Source: JBIOHJ01 sp044448905 (lineage in GTDB: Bacteria; Bacteroidota; Bacteroidia; AKYH767-A; OLB10). From it: a DNA stretch of 43,082 nucleotides. The position numbers and the translations under genes are program-made. The notes below the pieces were generated by a model. It was not told the origin of the DNA. It ran no database searches and worked only from the letters and a program-made list of their open reading frames with translations. The DNA is taken from positions 1-43,082 of the forward strand of contig JBIOHJ010000009.1 of assembly GCA_044448905.1 (NCBI GenBank), given 5' to 3'. Of this stretch, positions 33,709 to 40,585 are shown piece after piece; position 1 is the first letter of the stretch; the number at the start of each line of letters is the position of its first letter.

Positions 33709-35307
33709 ATGACGAACGAATTGAAACACGAACCTGCTAACGATCTTTTTGAGAAAGCACCTCTCGGAAAATTAGTAAAAACTTTTGGCAGTGCTGTTTA
33801 TGGAATTAACGCCACAACCATTACTGTTGAAGTGAGCGTTGGGCAAGGCACAAAATTTTTTCTTGTCGGTTTGCCTGACAATGCAGTTAAAGAAAGTCAG
33901 CAGCGCATTGAAACCGTTCTGAAAGGAATCGGTTTTAAAATGCCAGGGAAAAAAGTTGTCATCAACATGGCGCCTGCCGACATTCGTAAGGAAGGCTCTT
34001 CTTATGACCTTACTATTGCCATGGGTATTCTTGCGGCTTCTGAGCAAATCGTTACCGAGGATATTGATAAGTTCATCATTATGGGCGAACTTTCATTGGA
34101 TGGAGGTTTGCAGCCGATAAAAGGGGCATTGCCCATTGCTATACAGGCACGGCAGGAAGGATTCAAGGGATTTATTCTTCCCAAAGAAAATGCTCGTGAG
34201 GCAGCTATTGTAAATGAACTGGAAGTTTACGGAGTAGAAAATATTTCGGAAGTGATTGATTTTTTTACAGGCAATAAAAAGTTGGAAAGGGTAATTGTAA
34301 ATACGCGCGAAGAATTTTACTCAAAACAATCGCAAAGCGAATTTGATTTTTCAGAAGTCAAAGGACAGGAAAATATTAAGCGTGCTTTGGAAATTGCAGC
34401 ATCGGGTGGTCACAATGTAATTCTGATTGGTCCACCCGGAGCGGGAAAAACCATGCTTGCAAAACGATTACCAACCATTCTTCCTCCTCTCACTTTGCAC
34501 GAAGCGCTTGAAACAACCAAAATTCATTCTGTTGCTGGAAGAATGGGAAAGCAGGATTCATTAATTTCTGTCCGACCGTTTCGTTCCCCGCATCATACGA
34601 TCAGCGACATTGCTTTGGTAGGCGGGGGTGGAATTCCGCAGCCGGGTGAAATTTCATTAGCTCACAATGGTGTTTTATTTTTGGATGAATTGCCCGAATT
34701 TAAAAGAACGGTACTTGAGGTGATGCGCCAACCGTTAGAAGAAAGAAGAGTTACTATTTCTCGCGCAAAGTTTTCGGTTGAATATCCATCATCGTTTATG
34801 TTGGTGGCAAGTATGAATCCATGCCCTTGTGGATTTTACAATCATCCCGAAAAAGAATGCGTCTGTGCTCCGGGTGTTGTCCAAAAATATCTGAACAAAA
34901 TTTCAGGACCTTTACTGGACAGAATTGATTTGCATGTGGAAGTTACACCTGTTCCCTTCAGTGAATTAACAAAGGAAAGAAATTCTGAAAAAAGCGAAGT
35001 AGTTCGCGAACGGGTTGTAAAAGCACGGCAAATTCAAAGTGATCGGTATAAAGATTCTGAAAATGTTTATTGCAATGCGCAAATGTCGAGCAAGCAATTG
35101 CGAAGCATCTGCAAAATTTCTGACGAGGGAACTCAGCTTTTGAAAACCGCAATGGAACGATTAGGTCTTTCTGCACGGGCTTACGATCGTATTTTAAAAG
35201 TGTCGCGTACCATTGCTGACCTTGCTGCAAGCCAGGATATACAAACCGAACATCTTGCCGAAGCTATTCAATACCGTAGCCTGGATAGAGAAGGATGGGC
35301 CGGATAG
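33709..35307 (+). CDS. YifB/ComM-family Mg-chelatase-like AAA+ ATPase
   Basis: A 532-residue AAA+ protein of the YifB/ComM family; ComM is a branch-migration helicase that helps integrate DNA during natural transformation. The N-terminal ChlI-like domain (residues about 20-175: VEVSVGQGTKFFLVGLPDNAVKESQQRI) precedes the AAA+ core with Walker A GPPGAGKTM (from residue 241), Walker B GVLFLDELPEF, the VASMNPCPCGF insert and a C-terminal Mg_chelatase_C domain (LKVSRTIADLAASQDI, AIQYRSLDR). Length is standard. Starts directly at the gmhA stop. After it the window has its only long gene-free stretch. Confidence 0.94.
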   Translation: MTNELKHEPANDLFEKAPLGKLVKTFGSAVYGINATTITVEVSVGQGTKFFLVGLPDNAVKESQQRIETVLKGIGFKMPGKKVVINMAPADIRKEGSSYDLTIAMGILAASEQIVTEDIDKFIIMGELSLDGGLQPIKGALPIAIQARQEGFKGFILPKENAREAAIVNELEVYGVENISEVIDFFTGNKKLERVIVNTREEFYSKQSQSEFDFSEVKGQENIKRALEIAASGGHNVILIGPPGAGKTMLAKRLPTILPPLTLHEALETTKIHSVAGRMGKQDSLISVRPFRSPHHTISDIALVGGGGIPQPGEISLAHNGVLFLDELPEFKRTVLEVMRQPLEERRVTISRAKFSVEYPSSFMLVASMNPCPCGFYNHPEKECVCAPGVVQKYLNKISGPLLDRIDLHVEVTPVPFSELTKERNSEKSEVVRERVVKARQIQSDRYKDSENVYCNAQMSSKQLRSICKISDEGTQLLKTAMERLGLSARAYDRILKVSRTIADLAASQDIQTEHLAEAIQYRSLDREGWAG

Positions 35308-35796
35308 GACAATGTTGGGTGCGTGTTACAAATAACTTAACATGGCGATAAGCGCTTTTTAAGACTCAGTGTCCCGACTAAGGGCAATAGTTTTTAACAA
35401 TTTCTCAATACCCCCTCCTACTCAGTGGCCTTCTCCGTCATTGAAGAATATCAGAGGAGAAAATATGTTTTTCGAATGCTATTCAAATAAGTTCATATCC
35501 TGTTATCATCTATCTGTTCAAAGACTGATATTTGTCGAAAACCTTGCCTATCAAGGCTTTCAGAGTGCAATAGTATTTGAAACACACATTCAGGGATTCG
35601 TTTTTTCAAGATGAAATCTATCTGGGAGTACAAAAAGTTTCATCGGATTTTCATTCGTAAAATCAACAGTTTTAAGAGTGAAAACTGGTTTTAAAAGCCT
35701 GTTTTCATTGTGGAAAACTTCTTCAATAAAATTAGGTTAAGTCAGATATTTCACGTTACTTTGCCTCTCAAATAATTTAAAAACCCAAAAACAATC
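35308..35796 (+). other. Gene-free stretch of 489 bases
   Basis: No convincing gene. An 81-codon frame on the plus strand (35369-35614) has no recognisable features. On the minus strand there are short blocks broken by stops, including IEKLLKTIALSRDTES (about 35353-35400) and SESLDRQGFRQISVFEQ (about 35518-35568), which could be an eroded gene, but I cannot identify it. A small hairpin CCTTG-CCTAT-CAAGG lies near 35542. The 3' end holds a one-mismatch -7 box (TTACTTTG, 35755-35762) probably serving the SWIB gene. Confidence 0.5.
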
Positions 35797-36126
35797 ATGG
35801 CAAAAAAAGCAAAAAAGGCAGCTAAGAAAGCTCCAAAAAAAGCAGCCAAAAAAACTGCTAAACCAAAAGTAAAAAGAAAACCAAATCCGGCTTTCATGAA
35901 ACCAATGAACATTGGTGAGGCATTACATCCTGTAATTGGCAATAAAGCAATGCCACGCACTGAAGTTGTAAAAAAATTGTGGGAGTACATTAAAAAGAAT
36001 AAACTGCAGGATGCAAAAGAAAGACGCAATATCAACGCAGATGCAAATCTGAAAAGAGTTTTTGGCGGCAAGAGCACTGTTAGTATGTTCGAAATGACAA
36101 AGCTTGTAAACAAACATTTGTCATAA
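35797..36126 (+). CDS. SWIB/MDM2-domain protein with lysine-rich histone-like N-terminus
   Basis: A 109-residue basic protein. Residues 1-30 are almost only Lys, Ala and Pro (MAKKAKKAAKKAPKK pattern), like the tail of histone H1 and of bacterial H1-like proteins. Residues about 35-109 form a SWIB domain: MNIGEALHPVIGNKAMPRTEVVKKLWEYIKKNKLQD, INADANLKRVFGGKSTVSMFEMTKLVNKHL. SWIB domains are best known from eukaryotic chromatin remodelling; bacterial copies occur in Chlamydiae, Bacteroidota and others and are thought to act on DNA or nucleoid. A strong intrinsic terminator follows 22 bases after the stop, so it is transcribed alone. Confidence 0.93.
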   Translation: MAKKAKKAAKKAPKKAAKKTAKPKVKRKPNPAFMKPMNIGEALHPVIGNKAMPRTEVVKKLWEYIKKNKLQDAKERRNINADANLKRVFGGKSTVSMFEMTKLVNKHLS

Positions 36127-36148
36127 ACTAAACAGTAAAAAGTTAAAA

Positions 36149-36178
36149 CGCTCCGAAACTATCGGAGCGTTTTTTTTT
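36149..36178 (+). terminator. Intrinsic terminator after the SWIB gene
   Basis: Perfect 8-bp stem CGCTCCGA / TCGGAGCG with a 5-base loop (AACTA) followed by nine T residues. On the other strand the hairpin is followed by a run of four T, so it may also serve mreB, whose stop is about 50 bases away. Confidence 0.92.
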
Positions 36179-36229
36179 GGTTTAAACAAAACAGGGGTGA
36201 ATATTCTGCAATAGTCAAATAAAAAAACT

Positions 36230-37252
36230 TTAGCGTATTAAAAACTTAAAGCGGTCAATATTTTTTAAAGCAATTCCTGTTCCTCTTACAACCGCCCGTA
36301 ATGGGTCTTCGGCTATATGAACCGGTAGTTTTGTTTTCATTGAAATTCGCTTATCCAATCCACGAAGTAAAGCTCCACCACCGGTAAGGTAAATACCGGT
36401 ACGATAAATATCAGCTGACAATTCAGGTGGAGTAATTTCAAGTGCTTTCAAAATAGCTTCCTCAATCTTTGAAATTGATTTATCAAGAGCATGTGCAATT
36501 TCAGAATACGATACTGTAATCTCCTTTGGAATACCTGTCATAAGATCGCGCCCATGCACAGCATAATCGGGAGGTGGCGATTCAATTTCGGGTAATGCCG
36601 AACCACATTCAATTTTTATCCGTTCAGCGGAGCGTTCGCCAATAAGTATATTATGCTGCCTTCGCATGTAATCCCAAATATCATTTGTAAAACCATCACC
36701 GGCAACGCGAATGGATTGATCGCAAACAATTCCGCCAAGTGCAATAACTGCAATTTCGCTTGTGCCACCGCCAATATCAATTACCATATTTCCCATGGGC
36801 TCTTCCACGTCAATTCCAATTCCTATAGCAGCCGCCATGGGTTCGTGAATCAGGTAAACTTCTTTTCCTCCGGCATGCTCAGCCGAATCACGTACTGCGC
36901 GTTTCTCAACCTCGGTGATTCCAGAAGGAATGCAGATTACCATTTTAAGAGAGGGAGTAAAAAGTTTTCGCCCGTGATTAATCATTTTAATCATTCCCTT
37001 TATCATATGCTCGGCAGCTTCAAAGTCGGCAATTACACCATCTTTAAGCGGGCGAATGGTTTTAATATTTTCATGTGTTTTGCCGTGCATCATCATTGCC
37101 TGTTTTCCAACTGCAAGCACCCGGCCATTTGTGCGATCAATGGCTACAATAGAGGGTTCATCAACAACAACTTTATCGTTGTGAATGATGAGTGTATTGG
37201 CAGTGCCAAGATCAATGGCTATTTCCTGCGTAAGGAAGTCGAAGAATCCCAT
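36230..37252 (-). CDS. mreB: Rod shape-determining actin homologue MreB
   Basis: Bacterial actin that directs lateral wall synthesis and rod shape under the inner membrane. The 340-residue product has the phosphate-1 motif IAIDLGTANTLI at the N-terminus, LKDGVIADFEAAEHMIKGMI, PSGITEVEKRAVRDSAEHAG, VYLIHEPMAAAIGIG, phosphate-2 MVIDIGGGTSEIAVI and the adenosine motif YLTGGGALLRGLD. It normally leads an mreBCD operon with purH often upstream in Bacteroidota; here purH is upstream but mreC and mreD do not follow, since a convergent SWIB gene does. It has its own TAACTTTG -7 box. Confidence 0.97.
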   Translation of the reverse strand: MGFFDFLTQEIAIDLGTANTLIIHNDKVVVDEPSIVAIDRTNGRVLAVGKQAMMMHGKTHENIKTIRPLKDGVIADFEAAEHMIKGMIKMINHGRKLFTPSLKMVICIPSGITEVEKRAVRDSAEHAGGKEVYLIHEPMAAAIGIGIDVEEPMGNMVIDIGGGTSEIAVIALGGIVCDQSIRVAGDGFTNDIWDYMRRQHNILIGERSAERIKIECGSALPEIESPPPDYAVHGRDLMTGIPKEITVSYSEIAHALDKSISKIEEAILKALEITPPELSADIYRTGIYLTGGGALLRGLDKRISMKTKLPVHIAEDPLRAVVRGTGIALKNIDRFKFLIR

Positions 37253-37280
37253 AAATGTTTAAAGTTCAAAGATGAAGGTT

Positions 37281-37288
37281 CAAAGTTA
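37281..37288 (-). promoter_or_regulatory. -7 box of mreB
   Basis: TAACTTTG on the minus strand matches TAnnTTTG fully, about 28 bases ahead of the mreB ATG. No TTG is seen at the usual -33 distance. It lies in a short repeated AAAGTTCAAAG-type stretch between purH and mreB. Confidence 0.45.
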
Positions 37289-37324
37289 ATTTTTTCAGTC
37301 AAGGAGAACTGATCTATGAACATA

Positions 37325-38860
37325 TTAATGTTTAAAATGTCTTGCTCCGGTGAAGACCATTGCCATCCCGTTTTTGTTACAATACTCAATTGACTCCTTG
37401 TCTTTCACAGATCCACCCGGCTGAATAACGGCTGTAATACCCGCTTTGTGGGCAATTTCAACACAGTCTGGGAAAGGGAAGAATGCATCGGACGCCATTG
37501 CAGCTCCTTTTAAATCAAATCCAAATTGTTTTGCTTTTTCAATGGCTTGTTTCAGTGCATCAACCCTTGATGTTTGCCCAACCCCGCTGCCGAGCAGCAT
37601 ATTGTTTTTAGAAAGTACAATAGTATTGGATTTACTGTGCTTCACAATTTTATTGGCAAAAATCATATCGCGTATTTCGTTTACGAGAGGTTTTTTATCA
37701 GTAACTATTTGTAAATCCTTTATACCCTCTGTTTTCAGGTCTTTGGTTTGTTCAATTACGCCATTTAACAAAGAACGGAACTGAACAGATGAAAACGAAT
37801 CATTTTTCAACTTTAATAATATCCGGTTCTTTTTTTCTTTCAGAACTTTTAATGCATCATCGTCAAATGCCGGTGCAATTAAAATTTCAAAAAATAGTTT
37901 GTTTATTTCGCTGGCCATTTCAAAATTAACGGGCTTGTTGGTAACAATTATTCCGCCAAATGCTGAAACCGGGTCGCCTGCCAACGCATCTTTCCAAGCC
38001 AGAACTGAGCTTTCGCGCGAAGCAACACCGCATGCATTGTTGTGCTTGATAACCGCAACAGTGCACTCATCAAAATCATGTATCAATGAAATTGCAGCGT
38101 CTACATCCAAAAGGTTATTGTACGAAAGTTCCTTTCCGTGTAATTGCTCAAATACCTCATTAAGGTTTCCATAAAAGAATGCCTGTTGATGAGGGTTTTC
38201 TCCATAGCGAAGTTGTTTACCGTTTAGATATTGCTTACTGAATATTGAAGATTGTGGATTAGAAGATGAAGATTGAAAGTAGTTGAAGATTGCTGTATCG
38301 TAATGTGCTGAAACACCAAACGCATGTGATGCCTGTTTTTTTCTGTCCTCAAGAGTTGAAATTCCTTTGTTATCTTTAAGCAATTCCAGAAGAAACTTAT
38401 AATCATCACTTGAAGGGATAATAAGCACATCGTTAAAATTTTTCCCTGCAGCGCGGATTAACGAAATGCCACCAATGTCAATTTTTTCAATAATGTCATC
38501 TGCTGAGGCTCCGGATGCAACAGTTTTTTCAAAAGGATAAAGGTCAACAATTACTAAATCAATTTCAGGAATTTCATACTGCAGCAGCTCCGTTTTGTCA
38601 GATTCATTTCCCGTTCTGCGTAAAATGCCTCCGAATATTTTCGGATGCAGAGTTTTAACTCTTCCTCCCAAAATAGAAGGGTAGCTGGTTACGTCTTCAA
38701 CGGCTATTACCGGAATTCCCAGCCGTTCAATAAATGTCCGGGTACCTCCGGTGGAATAGATTGTTACTCCAAACTCATGCAATGCTCGAACAACAGGCTC
38801 AAGATTATCCTTATGATAAACTGAAACCAAAGCACTTTTTATTTTAATATCGTTGTTCAT
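37325..38860 (-). CDS. purH: Bifunctional AICAR transformylase/IMP cyclohydrolase PurH
   Basis: Catalyses the last two steps of IMP synthesis: formylation of AICAR with 10-formyl-THF and ring closure. The N-terminal IMP cyclohydrolase (MGS-like) domain shows ALVSVYHKDN, YSTGGTRTFIERLGI, ILGGRVKTLHPKIFGGIL and KIDIGGISLIRAAGKN. The AICARFT domain shows LRYGENPHQQAFFYG, VIKHNNACGVA, GDPVSAFGGIIVTN, GSGVGQTSRVDA and ASDAFFPFPD. ATG 38860 (MNNDIKIK) is preferred over an in-frame TTG at 38872 that falls in the -7 box. The linker between domains (near 38240-38295) is enriched in Ser and contains three copies of a 9-base word. At 511 residues length is normal. Confidence 0.97.
   Translation of the reverse strand: MNNDIKIKSALVSVYHKDNLEPVVRALHEFGVTIYSTGGTRTFIERLGIPVIAVEDVTSYPSILGGRVKTLHPKIFGGILRRTGNESDKTELLQYEIPEIDLVIVDLYPFEKTVASGASADDIIEKIDIGGISLIRAAGKNFNDVLIIPSSDDYKFLLELLKDNKGISTLEDRKKQASHAFGVSAHYDTAIFNYFQSSSSNPQSSIFSKQYLNGKQLRYGENPHQQAFFYGNLNEVFEQLHGKELSYNNLLDVDAAISLIHDFDECTVAVIKHNNACGVASRESSVLAWKDALAGDPVSAFGGIIVTNKPVNFEMASEINKLFFEILIAPAFDDDALKVLKEKKNRILLKLKNDSFSSVQFRSLLNGVIEQTKDLKTEGIKDLQIVTDKKPLVNEIRDMIFANKIVKHSKSNTIVLSKNNMLLGSGVGQTSRVDALKQAIEKAKQFGFDLKGAAMASDAFFPFPDCVEIAHKAGITAVIQPGGSVKDKESIEYCNKNGMAMVFTGARHFKH
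38246..38292 (-). repeat. Three copies of CAATCTTCA inside purH
   Basis: The 9-mer CAATCTTCA (minus strand) occurs exactly at 38284-38292, 38267-38275 and 38246-38254. It encodes the Ser-rich linker between the cyclohydrolase and transformylase domains and looks like simple-sequence expansion within the gene. Confidence 0.8.
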
Positions 38861-38869
38861 TTTGCGATG

Positions 38870-38877
38870 CAAAAGTA
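38870..38877 (-). promoter_or_regulatory. -7 box of purH
   Basis: TACTTTTG on the minus strand matches TAnnTTTG fully and ends 10 bases before ATG 38860, implying a very short leader. No good -33 TTG at 19-21 bases. Confidence 0.45.
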
Positions 38878-38926
38878 TGTTTAAAATATATTCAGAGATA
38901 AAACAATAAGTTTAATCAGGCGTGTT

Positions 38927-39808
38927 TTACCTGATAAAAATAAATAGGTACACCAGTAAAAACTGAAATATAATTGCGCCATCCATCCATGAGGTATAAA
39001 AGGACTCTTTGCGTTTCGAATTAATCAACAGGATAAGAAAAATCGTGAGGATGCAAGAAAGTATTAATGGGAAAGAAAAATCAGGTAATGATGAATGAAG
39101 CAACGTCATATATTTTCGGTGTACTAAAACAATTACAAGGAAAATCAACAATGAAAAAACAGCTAATGTTTTCGAATTTTTGATACCGATAAGATTGGGA
39201 ATCGTAAGCAGGTTATTTTTCCGGTCTTTTATCAGGTCACGGATGTCAAAGGCAATGGTGAGTGAGAAAATAAAAAAAAATCTTTTGGCGGTTATGAAAA
39301 TTAAATCGCCTGGCGTTAGATTATTTATTTCATCTACTAAAGGAAGGATTGCCGTAGCAAGCGTCCACACCAATGCCAGTATAACATTTTTCAAAATAGG
39401 AATATTTCTTAATCCTTTTAATCTTTTTTCAAAAACCTTTACAGGCATCACATAAGTTAAGGACACCCCAAAGAGCAATAAGATAACAAGCATTTCATTC
39501 TTTTGAACCATTGCAAGAATAGAAATAAAGACTATAGTCAATGCAAGTAATAAAATTCTGAGGCAATTTTTTTTTTGATTTCCAAAATCAATTTTTCGCA
39601 TAAAGGGAAAGTGAATAATAAATGTCGAATGATTGTAAATAATAAATGCACCGGAAAAAATTAACAGCAAAACCGGGTTCTGAAAACTATAAACACCTGC
39701 TGCAAGCAGTGACTGGCAGGCTAAAAGCAAAGCCCCTGTGGCTACAATAAGATGAGATTGTAAGAAAAATGAAATAAATTTTCCTGCAGGCTTCAATTTA
39801 AAAAACAA
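38927..39808 (-). CDS. UbiA-like prenyltransferase-family membrane protein, first Asp motif missing
   Basis: A 293-residue protein with about 8-9 transmembrane helices in the UbiA superfamily layout. The second Asp-rich motif is present as FDIRDLIKDRKNN followed by LLTIPNLIG, which is typical. The region where the first NDxxDxxxD motif should be (about residues 50-75, IIYNHSTFIIHFPFMRK) lacks the acidic residues. Enzymes of the superfamily need both motifs to bind prenyl diphosphate through Mg2+, so this may be a divergent subgroup with a different chemistry or a non-catalytic one. It directly follows the stop of a secreted or membrane hypothetical protein, with which it appears co-transcribed. 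Confidence 0.75.
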   Translation of the reverse strand: MFFKLKPAGKFISFFLQSHLIVATGALLLACQSLLAAGVYSFQNPVLLLIFSGAFIIYNHSTFIIHFPFMRKIDFGNQKKNCLRILLLALTIVFISILAMVQKNEMLVILLLFGVSLTYVMPVKVFEKRLKGLRNIPILKNVILALVWTLATAILPLVDEINNLTPGDLIFITAKRFFFIFSLTIAFDIRDLIKDRKNNLLTIPNLIGIKNSKTLAVFSLLIFLVIVLVHRKYMTLLHSSLPDFSFPLILSCILTIFLILLINSKRKESFYTSWMDGAIIFQFLLVYLFIFIR

Positions 39809-40420
39809 TCAATCCTTAAAAATAATGGAAAAGAATGCAAATCCGGCAGCGAAACCTATTCCGCCAAAAATAAGTGTGTCTTTTATTTTTTTATTGCGCG
39901 CATATTTTTTATATCCTGCGCCAAATTCTTCCGAATTAAAAACTTCGGGTTCGATGAGTGTTGTTGGAGGGATTTGACTAGGGTTAATTCTGCCCATTAT
40001 CATTGAGTTTGCAAAAACAACAGCCGGACCGTAGAATGCAAGCACCCCTGATCCAAATCCCACCACAGCGCCTTCCACTTTATTCCAGGGCGTTTTGTAG
40101 GAAGTCATTCCGTATTGCTCACCACTGATATACCTGCGCACTTGTTCAATCGAAGGATCACCCTCTAAAGCAGTATCCGGATCATAAATAACTTCTTCCA
40201 ATCCGTCAGGTTTGGTAACAGAAAATACATTGTACCTATCCATCTTCCTGTTTGTTTCTTTTTTATCATCAATCTTTTTGTAATAAAGCCAATCTCCTTT
40301 TAATTCATACGATTTTACCTCTTTGATTTTACCCGTGAGAAGAAGGATTTTATTTTGAGAAAAAACTATAGTTGCTGCCAGTAAAAAAATGAAAAGATTC
40401 AGAGCGAAGATTTTTTTCAT
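39809..40420 (-). CDS. Exported hypothetical protein with two C-terminal hydrophobic segments
   Basis: I do not recognise a family. The 203-residue product has a signal peptide (FALNLFIFLLAATIVFSQ), then a polar beta-rich region (about 25-110, LLTGKIKEVKSYELKGDWLYYKK, YNVFSVTKPDG), then a glycine-rich hydrophobic segment (VEGAVVGFGSGVLAFYGPAVVFA) and a final one (TLIFGGIGFAAGFAFFSIIF). The YNVFSVTKPDG region resembles Bacteroidota proteins annotated only as hypothetical. Its stop codon abuts the start of the UbiA-like gene with no gap. A good promoter lies at 40485-40514. Confidence 0.75.
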   Translation of the reverse strand: MKKIFALNLFIFLLAATIVFSQNKILLLTGKIKEVKSYELKGDWLYYKKIDDKKETNRKMDRYNVFSVTKPDGLEEVIYDPDTALEGDPSIEQVRRYISGEQYGMTSYKTPWNKVEGAVVGFGSGVLAFYGPAVVFANSMIMGRINPSQIPPTTLIEPEVFNSEEFGAGYKKYARNKKIKDTLIFGGIGFAAGFAFFSIIFKD

Positions 40421-40484
40421 AAAAATGGTTTCTCCAAAACTATAAAAAAATATCAGGCTGTTTACTTAATGTTTAAAAATGCGA

Positions 40485-40514
40485 CAAAGGTATTATGCAC
40501 ATTCGTTTTCACAA
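40485..40514 (-). promoter_or_regulatory. Promoter of the exported hypothetical/UbiA-like pair
   Basis: On the minus strand TTG (40514-40512), a 19-base spacer and TACCTTTG (40492-40485) match the Bacteroidota consensus. A second perfect -7 box, TAGTTTTG (40442-40435), lies in the resulting leader but lacks a -33 element. Confidence 0.6.
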
Positions 40515-40554
40515 TTTAAGTAAACTTTACGGGAAGGGCTGAATCAAATTTCGT

Positions 40555-40562
40555 TACCTTTG
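40555..40562 (+). promoter_or_regulatory. -7 box of gcvP
   Basis: TACCTTTG matches TAnnTTTG fully, with a leader of about 18-20 bases to ATG 40586. No TTG occurs at the -33 distance. It is divergent from the promoter at 40485-40514. Confidence 0.5.
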
Positions 40563-40585
40563 CACGCTTAATTTTCAACTCTGTC

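Noticed and set aside
35369..35614. An 81-codon plus-strand frame in the gene-free stretch
   Set aside because: No signal, domain or upstream promoter; composition looks random.
36653..37312. A 219-codon open frame antisense to mreB
   Set aside because: It is fully covered by the clear mreB gene, is rich in Asn/His/Cys from reading the wrong strand, and shows no domain.
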